From: Rhizophagus sp. LPA8_4_AMF
Taxonomy: Eukaryota > Glomeromycota > Glomeromycetes > Glomerales > Glomeraceae
Reading direction: 5' to 3'
Length of the DNA stretch: 56,300 nucleotides
NCBI GenBank assembly: GCA_021464525.1
Contig: JADRCO010000087.1
Coordinates: 1-56,300, forward strand
This document shows positions 25,073 to 36,554 of the stretch, piece by piece. The position numbers and the translations under genes were made by a program. Below the pieces are notes generated by a model. It was given only the letters and a program-made list of their open reading frames with translations. It was not told the DNA's origin and searched no databases. Numbering within the stretch: position 1 is the stretch's first letter; the number at the start of each line of letters is the position of its first letter.

Positions 25073-25611
25073 TTTTTTTTTTCTCGCTCAATGGAAACTT
25101 TTAGGCTTGATTATGAATAAAACGCAAATTTTTCTTTGATTATCTTGCTTGTAACAATTTTATGCATAGTTTGATACAGGAAAGTTAATTATCTTCTATG
25201 TGGCTCCACAAATTATATAGTACAAACAATTTTTAATTGACGTTATGTCATTTTCTTTAGTTTGTTAGGTTTAATTAATTATACGTGCAAATCACTTTTT
25301 CTATCTTACTGTATTGTTACAAATTTGAAATTAACGGATTACATCGAATAGAATATAATAATAATTTCAAGATTTGTGTTCGTTTATAACAATAGATTAT
25401 TTTATACTGGATTTCGCGTGTAGATAGAACTAAATAAATAAATAAATAAAATAAAATAATTAAAACTGATTATTTGTTTCTAAAAAAAATTAGGATTAAA
25501 TCTATTTGGTCTCTGATAACAACAAGTTTTTTTTTGTTAAATAGGAATATTGATAACTGATATTTTTGATGTTTTAAAGATTTAACAATCTATAAAGAGT
25601 TATATGCGATT
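25073..25611. other. Convergent intergenic region SR protein/MTQ2
   Basis: About 540 bases of AT-rich DNA holding both 3' ends. A poly(A)-signal-like AATAAA lies at 25116-25121, and AAATAAATAAATAAAATAAA-type repeats lie at about 25433-25455. No gene is seen. Confidence 0.6.
25116..25121 (+). terminator. Poly(A) signal-like AATAAA after the SR-protein gene
   Basis: AATAAA lies 43 bases past the stop codon, in the expected position for 3' processing. It could be chance in AT-rich sequence. Confidence 0.4.
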
Positions 25612-26711
25612 TCAACAGGTATTTCTCCAAAATTTCAAGATCAACTGTTTTTCTCTTCCTGCTAAACGCGATAATAAAACCTAAAGTTATTAACATAATA
25701 TTAATTAACTGATTTTACAATAAAGAAATACTTTTTTAAACATAAAATCTTACTTCTGATTGCAAATGATAATTATTTTTCATTATTTCACAAACTTCAT
25801 TTGGTTTATTTTCATTAATTAATAAAAGATAAAATACACCTTTATCCGATAATAATTTCTGTAATAGAAGAAAAAAATATATAATATATTAATATATTTT
25901 TAATATTTATTAAATTGATTATTTAAAGTAAAAAATACTTAACATCAACTAATGGTAACATCTTGTCAATAATTTCTCTTCCGTCAATTCCACCGGCCCA
26001 TGCTTTCTCAAGAATACTTTTTGATAAGTATAAATCATCAGAAGTAGTAACAACATATGGTGGATTAAAACATAATATATCAATTGAATGATAAAGCCTC
26101 GGTAAAAGGCCATTTACTAAATTGGTAGTAATAGAATCTAATTGAATCTAATTAAATTTTAATTTTTAGTAAGACGGAAAGAAAATTTATTACAATCACG
26201 TGAATAAGTACCGAATTATGATATCCCGTCTTATTAGTGATGACACTTGCATATGGATTTATATCTGTACATATTAACACTTTTTTTTTAAAAAAAAAAT
26301 ATATATATATTTTAATGTTATTTTTTATACCCATAAATATTTAATCAAAAGAAAAACTCACGTGCTGTTTCATCACCAAGTATTTTTCCAAGAAATGTTG
26401 ATACACACCCTGTCCCTGATCTAATAATGATAAATTCTAAGTAAATTATTACATAAAGATTTCTTTTTTTTTACCAACTTTACTAACCCAATTTCTAAAC
26501 ATATACAAGGTTTAATCTCATTTCTTAAAAATTCAGCATCTTTTTCAAGTGCATCAAGCAATAAAAATGTATCTTCTAAATAAAGACAGCTTATTTAATT
26601 ATCTTTAGTTTTTTGTAATTAAACTTTTTTAAAGCAAAACTTACCTGCAGGCTCATACACATGTTCATAGTCTCCGGGAGATAAATGATCTAAGTTAGGA
26701 GTTGGTATCAT
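25612..26711 (-). CDS. MTQ2: MTQ2/N6AMT1-type eRF1 glutamine methyltransferase
   Basis: This class I methyltransferase, with TRM112, methylates the GGQ glutamine of cytosolic release factor eRF1 (known for the family). Seven exons: 26711-26645, 26575-26488, 26420-26362, 26279-26200, 26147-25944, 25858-25754 and 25680-25612; 223 aa, the usual size. Hallmarks are YEHVYEPAEDTFLLLDAL, the SAM loop LEIGSGTGCVS (G52-G56), LICTDINPYA and the catalytic FNPPYV (N126-Y129), then EKAWAGGIDGREIIDKMLP and VFYLLLINENKP. I chose the CAC donor at 26200 and the first of two TAG acceptors because they restore IHIQLDSITTNLVNGLL, which matches the family. It is divergent from MTQ1. Confidence 0.95.
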
Positions 26712-27092
26712 AGTTTTAATTATGATTATCGACCGGAAACCTGTTTATCAAGGATCGTCTGCACATCCGATTATACATCCAATGAAATGCAAAAAGTGTT
26801 GTAAACCAGATTTACTTTCTTGCCTACTTTTATTACTGCTGACTTTATTTCTTTATCAACCAATAAATACGATGGTAGTTATGTAAGCCACTGAATATTT
26901 TATATTCATGAAAATTATTAAAAATTTTCCAGCTATTAAAAGGAAAAACAAATAATTTTATAATACTTTGTATTTTAATAAAAAGAGAAATTATTTCGAA
27001 TTTGACGAGCGATGATTAACCGACTAAGATATTAAATCACGCGTTTTTTTTTGTACAGAAATAAATCACATATATCCAATGGTTTGTTCAAC
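26712..27092. promoter_or_regulatory. Shared divergent promoter region MTQ2/MTQ1
   Basis: The 381 bases between the two start codons serve both glutamine methyltransferase genes. The sequence is AT-rich with no named motif recognised. Some of the right end (27057-27092) continues the MTQ1 frame but has no ATG. Confidence 0.5.
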
Positions 27093-28061
27093 ATGCAACA
27101 TATGATTAAAAGATTGCTTTCAGCGAATGGAAATAATATAAATCAAGCCAAGCAAGAATTGAGATGGCTTACGCAACATGTATTACAAAAAACGAGAAAA
27201 AAGTTCTTTTTTCTGTCGGAAGAAAAAAATTTAAATGAAATCGAAAAAAATTTATTAAATGAGTTAATTAATGAAAGAGTAGAAAAATCAAAACCATTAC
27301 AATACATACTTGGTACACATCCATTTTGTGATTTAGAAATCATTACTCAACCACCTGTATTGATTCCAAGATGGGAAACAGAGGAATGGACAAGCAAAGT
27401 TATTTCAATGCTTGGACCATTTCTTCAAGAACGAAAAGATAAAGAGAGAACAAAATTTGAAATCTTAGATATATGTACAGGATCAGGATGTATTGCATTA
27501 TCACTTGCTCATCATCTTCCAACAAACTCAAGTAATATACATGGTATAGACATATCATCTAACGCACTCTCATTAGCAGAATTAAATTATTTTACATTCA
27601 ATTCCAAAAATCAATTAAAAAATTCGGTAAATTTCTCTAAAATAGATATTTTAAACGCAACAGATAATGAAATTGATCTATTTATTAAAAAATCCACTGA
27701 AAGTGGAAAAGGATTTAACATGATATTATCTAATCCACCTTATGTTACTAATGAAGAATATAAAACATTAAAAGATGACGTTAAATTATGGGAAGATAAA
27801 ATTGCTTTAGTCGCTGAAAAAGATGGAACCGCATTTCATGAACTTATCGCGTATCATACTACTCGAAATAACGGATTATTACGCTTCAAAGATAGTATAC
27901 AAAATGATTTACCGCAGTTGATTATGGAAATCGGTGGAAGTCATCAAGTTAGGAAAGTTATTAATTATTTAAAAAGGTGTGGCTTTAAACATTTGGAAGT
28001 TTGGAAGGATGCGGCAAAAAAGGATCGATGCGTTGTTGCAAAATTGCAAAATTTTGGATGA
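27093..28061 (+). CDS. MTQ1: MTQ1/HEMK1/PrmC-type release-factor glutamine methyltransferase, likely mitochondrial
   Basis: One intron-free exon of 322 aa, counted from the first ATG in frame (MQHMIKRLLSANG). The PrmC signature is complete: PLQYILGTHPF, PPVLIPRWETEEW, the SAM loop ILDICTGSGCIALSLA, IDISSNAL and the catalytic LSNPPYV (N214-Y217). Members methylate the GGQ glutamine of peptide-chain release factors; the organellar form acts on mitochondrial RF1-type factors (known). The basic, hydrophobic start fits mitochondrial import. The open frame continues a little upstream without an ATG, so an extra 5' exon ending at the AG at 27057-27058 cannot be excluded. It is the only gene in the window clearly without an intron. 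Confidence 0.94.
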   Translation: MQHMIKRLLSANGNNINQAKQELRWLTQHVLQKTRKKFFFLSEEKNLNEIEKNLLNELINERVEKSKPLQYILGTHPFCDLEIITQPPVLIPRWETEEWTSKVISMLGPFLQERKDKERTKFEILDICTGSGCIALSLAHHLPTNSSNIHGIDISSNALSLAELNYFTFNSKNQLKNSVNFSKIDILNATDNEIDLFIKKSTESGKGFNMILSNPPYVTNEEYKTLKDDVKLWEDKIALVAEKDGTAFHELIAYHTTRNNGLLRFKDSIQNDLPQLIMEIGGSHQVRKVINYLKRCGFKHLEVWKDAAKKDRCVVAKLQNFG

Positions 28062-28227
28062 TCAAACAACATCCCTCTTATCTTAAATAAGTTAGTTGTC
28101 ATACTTAGATTTTAATATTTGATTATTGTTACCTATTATAAAAAAAAAATAAAATTATAATTTTCACCGCATACTTTTTATTATACTTTCGTTAAGTTTA
28201 ACTGTTTAAAGTTTGCAAGTCAAAATA

Positions 28228-28714
28228 ATGTTTACCCCTACTCGGCATGGTTTTATTCGCGGAGTTGATAAAATAGCCAATTCGGTTATTTTCGCTATTG
28301 GCCCTGTATTTATCGTATTGGCCATAGGCTTGATCGGAATGGCAACGTTGACATATTTTACAGTTGTTTTTCCTTATTTTTATCAATGGGATGACGATTA
28401 TATTTGGACAAAATTTTCTTATTATGCTGGATTATTATTTAGTATATATATGATAGTTTGTATCTTTTTTCATTATTATATGGCAATTAGAACAAAGCCT
28501 GGAGGTGTATTAAATGCTGGAACTGCTGAAACGGTGAGATACATTCAATGCTTTTAATTATTTAGATTAATAAAATTTAATTGATGTGAAATTATTTTTT
28601 TATGTAGGAATCAGATGATCCAACACTACAAGAATTATTTATTGAATTGGAAGAATATCAAGTATTTCCGAAAACATGCAAAAAATGTAAATTAATTTAT
28701 ATGAAATTTCTTAA

Positions 28715-28746
<32 letters not shown>

Positions 28747-29848
28747 TTAAAAAAAATAATTAGGCCACCTTCCAAAACCTGAAAGAGCACATCATTGTTC
28801 AGTGTGTAAAAAATGTGTACTAAGATTTGACCATCATTGTCCATGGATAGCGAATTGTGTTGGACATTTTAACCATAGATATTTTTTACTTTTCATGACT
28901 TATTTGGTGGCCTCTTGTTTTTATTTTGTTGCTGTTGGGTGGAAAGTTTTTTTGATCAGTCTTGATTTTGAAGTTGAGGTGATTATAATTAAAAATTATT
29001 GTTGGGGCTCTTAACGCAATATAAATTGGGTCTAATTAAACGCTTTTCTTTTAAGTGGAACTATTGGATGCCAAGACCTTATATGGCCTTAACATTTTTG
29101 CTTGCTGTCGCAATCGGAATAGCATTAGGTATATATAATTTGTCTATTATTTTACGGTTTAGAAATTAAATATTTTTTCTTTTTTATATAAAATATTTTA
29201 TAGGAGGAATGTGTTCATGGCATTATTATTTAGTAAGTTTCATTTTTCTCTTGGATTTAAATCTTTTTTTTTTATTAAATATATTTTTTTTCAGGTTTTA
29301 ACATCACAAACAACAGTAGAATTTTATAATAATCAATACGCAAAACGGTCAGCTCGACAAAAAGGAGAGGTGATAAAATAATTTGTTTAATCATAATCAA
29401 TATCAATTTAAATTTATGAACTTTAAATTTCTACCGTATTATTTAGGTATATGTAAACCCATATGACTTGGGATGTTTAAACAATTTCCGTCAATTCTTT
29501 AATGTTGGCCAGAATTAGTGAGTTATCATTTATCTTTATTTTGGATATAGTTCTCACGTGATCTTATTTTGAACCTTTTTTTTTTTTTTCTTTTTTCTTT
29601 TCCCTTTTTTTTTAAAAAAAAATAATAGCAAATAGTAAGTGAAAAAAAATTACTTTATTGGTCTGGTAATAAATAATTTTAATTATGATTTGAGTGTATT
29701 AATACGTTTTATTTATTGTATTTTTTTAAGCCCAATATATACGATATTTCTTCCTATACCGATATTACCGTCAGGTAACGGTAAAGTATGGGAGAAGAAT
29801 GCAATGCATTATACAACAGTTAATGATATTTCAGATGATACCGACTAA
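28228..29848 (+). CDS. DHHC palmitoyltransferase (ZDHHC16-like)
   Basis: Eight exons: 28228-28533, 28608-28686, 28764-28978, 29056-29128, 29204-29232, 29295-29369, 29447-29517 and 29731-29848; 321 aa. Two N-terminal membrane segments (about 20-50 and 65-92) precede the cysteine-rich domain [15 protein letters not shown]...CKKC and the active-site [15 protein letters not shown], with acyl-accepting C154. Two further membrane segments follow. The conserved TTxE motif is SQTTVEFY. The tail contains [18 protein letters not shown] and [15 protein letters not shown], as in ZDHHC16-like enzymes. It transfers palmitate to cysteines of membrane proteins in the secretory pathway (family knowledge). It lies 166 bp downstream of MTQ1 in the same direction. 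The donor of exon 7 leaves TA, completed to Tyr by the next exon. Confidence 0.93.
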
Positions 29849-32708
29849 ATATATAACACCAGCATTTATATATATATTCGTCGTAATGGCTTGTTAAAGC
29901 TTTAACGTTTGTATATATTTCCTTTCATAGACGTAATAATTATATTAATCAAATATACGAGAATTTTTTATTTATTTTTTTTTTGCATTTATTATATCTG
30001 ATCAAAAATTTCATCATATTTTATATTATTTATTATTCTCCTCTCATATAAAAATTATTCAAGGGTTTATACGCGTAGATTTTTCCTTAAATGGTATTAA
30101 TTTGAGGTCAATGCGTGTAAAAAAAAGTATATAATTTGTTTAGAGATTTTTTAGATATTCTAAATATCAATTAAATAACAATTTAAATTGTAACTAAATC
30201 GGATGATTAAAAAAAGGGGAGAATATAAAAAATAATTTACTGTTTAAATTAAATTATATTAATATAATACAATACCGTTTTATGATGTTCATAATTAACA
30301 ATAAAATAAAGACTTTTTAGAAATAGATGCAATATTTTTTTTTAATCGAAATTAGCTCACAGTTAACAATGTATCAAAAATTACTATATATAGATTACAT
30401 TAATTCATGGATTTCATGCTAGGTAGATCATTTTGTATAACCATATAATTCACGTGTGAATTTTTTTCAACTATAAAGGGAGAAGTCGGAATGTTTGCGG
30501 AATTAACAATGACGCAATTTATTATGTAATCAATGAATAACAAAACAGACAATGATTTACATCGGAAAATTTTAGTAAGTACAAAGTTTATAGCATGAGA
30601 ATTTGATAAATTTCAACTGCAATTAGCCGCGTTATTAAGATTCTACTTACATTATATTATTATTAGTACGGGTCCGTTATTTATTTCAATAATACAATGA
30701 AAGGTGGTAAACTTATAATTAACATTTTTAATTAAAGTAATTATTTGAAAGGGGAGGGAAAGGTTGTGTATGTACAATAATAACAATAAACAAAATAATA
30801 ATAATATAGATAATAAATAACGATAATTGCGGAAATGTTAAAGGTCGTGATACACAATTAGTAATTGACATGCAGATGTGTTACTTGAATGTATTTCATA
30901 AAAAGTAATCTTATGAAAGAAATATTGGCACAACAACAATATATCATTGTAATAATATGAACTTTTTTTCTCTTTTTTTTTTTTCTTTTTAGAAAGGGAA
31001 AATGAAAAAGAAAAACTTTCACAGAATTTTTTTTTTATTTATATAAATTTAACTTTTTTTACAAAATGATAACAGGTTAAACAACCAGAAATTAAATTCT
31101 ATGAATGAGTTTCCTTTTAAAGTTGAATGTAGTACAATTATTGTTATTTAATATAATAGTAATAATATTTATTAATCTGTCAAATACCAGATTAAGTTAG
31201 AATTGAAGCAGTTTTCATTATTAATAAAAAGAAACTCCGTATAAACTTTCACAACTTTTTTTTTTTAACAATTTTAAACTTGGTCTAGACTAACTGATGA
31301 TACTCACATTGTTCAAGTAGATCTTAACGATTCTCCAAGCTCAACTAATTTAATTTCACGACTAGTAATCAATTGGGAAAAGTATTTATTTTTCTTAAGC
31401 AGGTACATGAAGTTTTATTTTGGTTTGAGGGAAGTGATATTAACTTTATCAGGATTAAATAAAAGGTGAGAAAAAAATTTGTTGAATTTTCGCATGTGAC
31501 CAATCGACAATTTCAATTAGGGTTGATCTTCGTTAAACATTTTCCTGTGATTAAAAAAAAAAAAAAAATAAAAATGTAACATTAAAAAAGAGATTGTGGA
31601 GGAATAATTTCATTTTTCTATTTGTTTGAATAAAATATGGAAATATGTTTAATAAGAAAATAATCCAATCATGAAGAAGAACTGCCGTACAAAAAAACAA
31701 CTTTACACCCTCATACGGTTGCTGTTTAAATAATTATGTTAAAAAAGATTTTGTTTAGGCGCAGAAGAGATGTTAATTGAACAATATCTGTTTTTATTTT
31801 GGTCGCACAAGTTTACATTTTACAACATGTGTACATCCTATCGTTCTACATGTTCATTGTGTCACCAAATGGGCAGACAATTTGCAGAAATCACAGACTT
31901 GGGCGTGAATTATTTACTGGTTAGGTCAGTCATATTTATATCATGCATACCCCCAAATAATAAACAAAAAGACGCAAACCTCGAATTGCTTTTTTTTATA
32001 TAGGATAAAATTATATAACATGCATTTTTATTGTATATTTAACTAATACTATTATTATTACTTTAAATTTTACATAATTTATATTATGCCCAATACGTCA
32101 TCGTTGTAAATGGCAACCTTTTTTTTATTTTATTTTTTTTTATCCTACATACCTTTTAACACCCTACTTTCACACTTTGCCACATTTTTTTTTGAGGTTA
32201 CATTATTAGTTTTGAAAAATACGGCTGATCAATCTTTTCTGCCCCTTAGCGCTCGCTCTGTTCGACTATTTTACTAATAAGAGTGACTACATCAGTTCTA
32301 AACACTTATATTATTTATTGAACATTTAACTACATTTTGTTCAACTAAATTCTTTATTGACCTTCTGTTACGAAGAATTTATCGTCTTGTTATATTAATC
32401 TTTTTAAGAGAAAAAGAAACCATAAACTTTTTAAAATTTTATCAGGTAATTTTAAAATTTTTAGTTTTCTCTTTCTCTCTCTTTCTCTTTTTTTTTTACT
32501 CTTCTTACTTCGTCCCCTAATACAGAACTATTAAGGTATTGCTTATTTAGTTCCGTCATAATAAAATTTTAAGGAATACAATTTTTTTTTTTAAAAAAAA
32601 AAAACTTATTAGATAAATAAGGATCGATATATAAATCAGCACAGATTTTTTTTTTAATTATATTTCTTATTTCATTATTTCGTTTTTTATATTTATAGTT
32701 AAATCTGA
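29849..32708. other. Long AT-rich intergenic region upstream of the GATA gene
   Basis: About 2.9 kb with no supportable coding exon. Short frames such as that near 31770-32003 show no family similarity. The right end (about 32400-32700) is rich in T/C runs, including a TCTTTCTCTCTCTTTCTC stretch near 32468 and a T11A12 tract at 32582-32604, and probably holds the promoter and long 5' UTR of the GATA factor gene. Confidence 0.55.
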
Positions 32709-34980
32709 ATGGCTCCAACAAAACTTAAGATCAAAGGCAATAAAGCATTCTCACTGTTATCGATAGAAACTGACGAAGATTTATCTAAAACATGGCGTTT
32801 AATGACAAAAGTGAAAGATTCACTGGAATATGGAATGCGTTTGGAAAATTTATCTTGGCGACTTTGGTTCATGCATCATCTTATGGTCCATGGAAATAAA
32901 TCTATATCTCAAACACAATTTAAAAAATTATCCACTGCTACAACTAAAAAATTAGAAAATGAGAAAGCAACCAATGTAAAACATTTAGCTGCTCCACTTT
33001 ATCGACCTCCTAAAGCTCAAGAAATTTTGGAAAAGAAAGGGAAGAAGAAATATGCCAAAAAACCTAGCATAAGCGCTGTTGCTACTGTTGGATCACAAGT
33101 AAAGAAAACTAACCAGAAGACTAAACACATCAAAACTGCCGCAGAATCTGCTTCTACTGAATTAGCTGCTTCTTCGACCAATAATAATAATATTAATGAT
33201 AATAATACTGAAGTTAGTGATCATTCACAAAATGATTATGGAAATAATAAAGAAATAATTACCTCGATTAATGACCAAAACAATGCTGAATTATTGGAGT
33301 TGGATTCGCTTGAGGATAATCACTTGAGTTTAAATAGTAGGTTTTTTTTACATATATATTTATTTGTTAACTTATTAATTATTACTATACCCTAATGTCT
33401 TTATATTTTCTTTTATTAAGTTGGTGTAGATGATATGTTCAGATACAGTGAAGCAAACCAAGATTTCTACTTACGTCAATATACCAATGATCAAGATCCA
33501 TATCAAGTCGTTTCATTGCCAGGAATTTTCACTCGATCGTTTGATGCTCATGCTATATTGGATCCTAATAATCAACAACCTACAATGATGGTCGAATTTA
33601 ATGATGTTATGAGAGTTCATCCACATCATCATTTCTATTCTTCTTCCGACTCATCAGAACCACCTTCTCCTACGGATTGGTATCCTCCGCCGCAAAATTC
33701 GGAAATCCAATCAAGTTTACCATACCAAATGAACGTTGTCAGGCACGATGCTGTTTACGTTAGAAATAGTGATCATTCACCTGTTAATCCTTCACATATC
33801 AACGTCGGTCCTATGTCATTAAATACTTCACATGATACTCCAATTAATACTCCGCTAAATACTCCTCTCAATACTCCCACTACTGCTGAACATCCACACG
33901 GAAGTCTTATGAATGGATCAAATATTATGTATATCAATCAATATTCTGAACAAAATAATACAAATAATGCATCAATTCCTCTTGGACAACAACAGCAACA
34001 GCCGCAACAAGGATCGGCAAAATCAGTGTCATCATCAACTTCTCCAAACTCCACCACATCATCGATGGATGCGCCGTCTGCTGCTCGCCCTTCTGCTAAT
34101 AATTCAACAGGCTCAACAACATCTGAAAATAGTAGGCCTAAAAAGGCTCATTCTAATGGTGAACAACAATGTTTCAATTGCGGCGTGACGTCTACTCCTC
34201 TTTGGAGACGTTCGGCCAACGATGAACTTTTATGTAATGCTTGCGGTTTATAGTAAGTAATTATATTTAACAATATATATATATATATATATATACGTGC
34301 AATCATTGTTCAATTTTATTAATCACATCTTTCCCTTTTTTTATTAAATTAGTCTGAAATTACACAAAATGGCTCGTCCTAAGACTATGAAGCCACATAT
34401 TGTACGCAAGGATGCTCGTGATGATGAAGCTGCACAACCAGTCTGCTCTAATTGTGGAACAATGACTACACCATTGTGGAGACGTGATGAAGAAGGACAA
34501 ACGCTTTGCAATGCTTGTGGCTTATAGTAATTATAATTAATATATTTATTTAGTATTTATTATTTTTTTTTTAAAAAAAAAAAATTAATTAATCCTATTT
34601 ATTTTAGTTTTAAATTACATCATGAGAGACGACCGTTGTCCATGAAGACCGACGTCATAAAGAAACGACAGCGATATGAGAATGGACAAGCACCTAATCG
34701 TCGGGGAGGGAAAAAACAACGCTCACAAGATATAAACCAGCAAGAGGCTCAACCACAACCGCCACCACAAAGTCAACAAGCACAAGTTGTATATGAACCC
34801 AACGGATCTATGGCTGTTCCTTCAACAACGATTCCTTCGATAGGATCAATTTCAGTTGGACAGTCATCCCCCCCAGGATTAGCTATGCGCCAATCTTCTA
34901 CAACTACCACCACCGCAAATACAACCAACACTACCACTACCACTAGCAACACTAACAACAACATCAACGGATATCAATGA
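32709..34980 (+). CDS. Two-finger GATA transcription factor with AreA-type N-terminus
   Basis: Four exons (32709-33336, 33421-34252, 34353-34526, 34608-34980) give 668 aa. Near the N-terminus (about 28-60) [14 protein letters not shown] plus [13 protein letters not shown] resembles the DUF1752 region of nitrogen regulators such as AreA/NIT2. A long low-complexity middle is rich in Asn, Pro, Ser, Thr and Gln, with a direct repeat [13 protein letters not shown]. Two GATA fingers follow: CFNCG...CNACGL (C460, C463, C481, C484) and CSNCG...CNACGL (C518, C521, C539, C542), both with 17-residue loops. The second ends [16 protein letters not shown], typical of fungal GATA DNA-binding tails. Fungal factors of this class regulate nitrogen or iron genes; which applies here is open. 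The tail is Thr/Asn-rich. Confidence 0.92.
34253..34352 (+). repeat. (AT)n microsatellite in a GATA-gene intron
   Basis: The intron between the two finger exons contains an uninterrupted AT dinucleotide run of about 20 bases near 34276-34295. Confidence 0.7.
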
Positions 34981-34995
34981 GATCAGTCCAAGTTA

Positions 34996-35022
34996 AGAAT
35001 AAAGTAATATATACTTTATTCT
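34996..35022 (+). terminator. Inverted repeat containing the poly(A) signal of the GATA gene
   Basis: AGAATAAAGTA at 34996-35006 is followed after five bases by its exact reverse complement at 35012-35022. The left arm contains AATAAA (34998-35003), 18 bases after the stop codon. This could be the cleavage signal folded in a hairpin. Confidence 0.45.
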
Positions 35023-36554
35023 ACATCTATATTTTTTTCCTTTTCGCTGATCCTTTTTTTTAATTATTGACTAAATTAATTTTATTATATATATATATAT
35101 AAACTCAAAAAGTCTTGGTTACAAACCAATGTATACAAATATCATTATCAATTGAACATTTTTGCAAAATGTCAAGGAAAAAAATGATATTTTGTTAGGA
35201 CTTTTAAAATCTTTTCTTTCGTTTCGCTTACATTAAATTTAATAATCAATCCTTCACGCAAATGTCTTTACAAAGAGCATATAATTATTCACTATCGCAA
35301 CAATATAACACCATCATCACCCATCATCATCTCCTTAATATCGCATCAAATTAAAACAAAAAAATGTATTATCGCTCAAATTTAATAATTCAATTGTAAA
35401 CGATAGTACATTAAGAAACGAATTGTATAAATAATATCAAAAAAGAAAAAAGAAAAAAAAAACGAGAGAACAAAAAAAGTTTCACAGTTTATTTAGACGG
35501 TCTTAGGAATAGATTTAATGCTAGTGTTTTGTATTAGATGTATTTATGAATTGGATACATTTTCATTTTTAAGATTATGAAGAAGAATCCAATTCCATTA
35601 TTCCCATGCATGATCCTCTAGTATTTAGTAGCGATTCAAGTGTTGGATCTTTATTTTTGTATATTTATAGTCAGGTGGGAAAGCTTTTATATTTCATTTT
35701 TTTTTCTCTGTAAATTTTTAATGTCCTTTTTATACTCTTTTTTTATTATTTATTATTTATTATTATTTTCCCCTATTTGATTATTTTACATTATACAATC
35801 ATTATGCGAGATTATGATTAAATTTTTTATGATAAAAAAAGAATTTTTTTTCACATTCATATATTCCTTCCTTTCATAATTATTTCCTTGAAATTCCGAA
35901 AACTCCTTCTATTTGCTATATATATAAACGTTAAAAAAAACTTCTTATTCATATAAATTCAAAAACATAAAAAAATCCCAATTCCTTCCCTATAACAAGA
36001 ACAAAAAAAATTCTTTTTTCTATGTTTATGCTCGGATGATTTTTCTTTTATTTATGCTCCAATACTTTTTCTTTCTTTGAAATTTTTTTTTCTTGAAACT
36101 TTTTTTTTTTTATAATTTTTTCTTTTTTTCTTGTAATTCACTTTTTGTGTGTATATGTAAATAAAATAAATAGCACTTTCCACACACATTCATATTTAAA
36201 AAAGAAAAAGAAAAATTTTTTTAGACATGTTTTAATGTATTGTTTGTTATCATTAATTTTATCGTGTAAAATCAAAGAAATAAAAAGATTAGTTAGTAAA
36301 CTTATTAATTATTTGAAGAATTTATGTCCTATAAAGTATCCGTTCAGATAATTTTATATGGCCACAAGATTTTTTCGTCACAATGAACAATCAATTTTCA
36401 TAAAGAAAAGATGTTCATTCAAAGAACAAGGATGATTTTTATCATCATCTGGAAAAAAAAATAAAAAACAATTTTTTTTTTCACTTACGTAACATATAGT
36501 CCAAAAAAACGTGACTAATGACAAAAAAAACGAGTTCCTTTCATAATATGTTAT
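35023..36554. other. Convergent intergenic region, GATA factor/acidic protein
   Basis: About 1.5 kb rich in T-runs and pyrimidine tracts (35690-36130). It contains an (AT)n run at about 35083-35100. The left part is probably the 3' UTR of the GATA gene. No supportable gene. Confidence 0.55.

Noticed and set aside
31770-32003. Plus-strand frame of 77 codons upstream of the GATA gene
   Set aside because: No similarity to a known family and no splice-linked partner; probably a chance frame in the long 5' region.
34773-34967. Minus-strand Val/Leu-rich frame
   Set aside because: Antisense of a Thr/Asn repeat in the GATA factor tail; the composition is dictated by the repeat.
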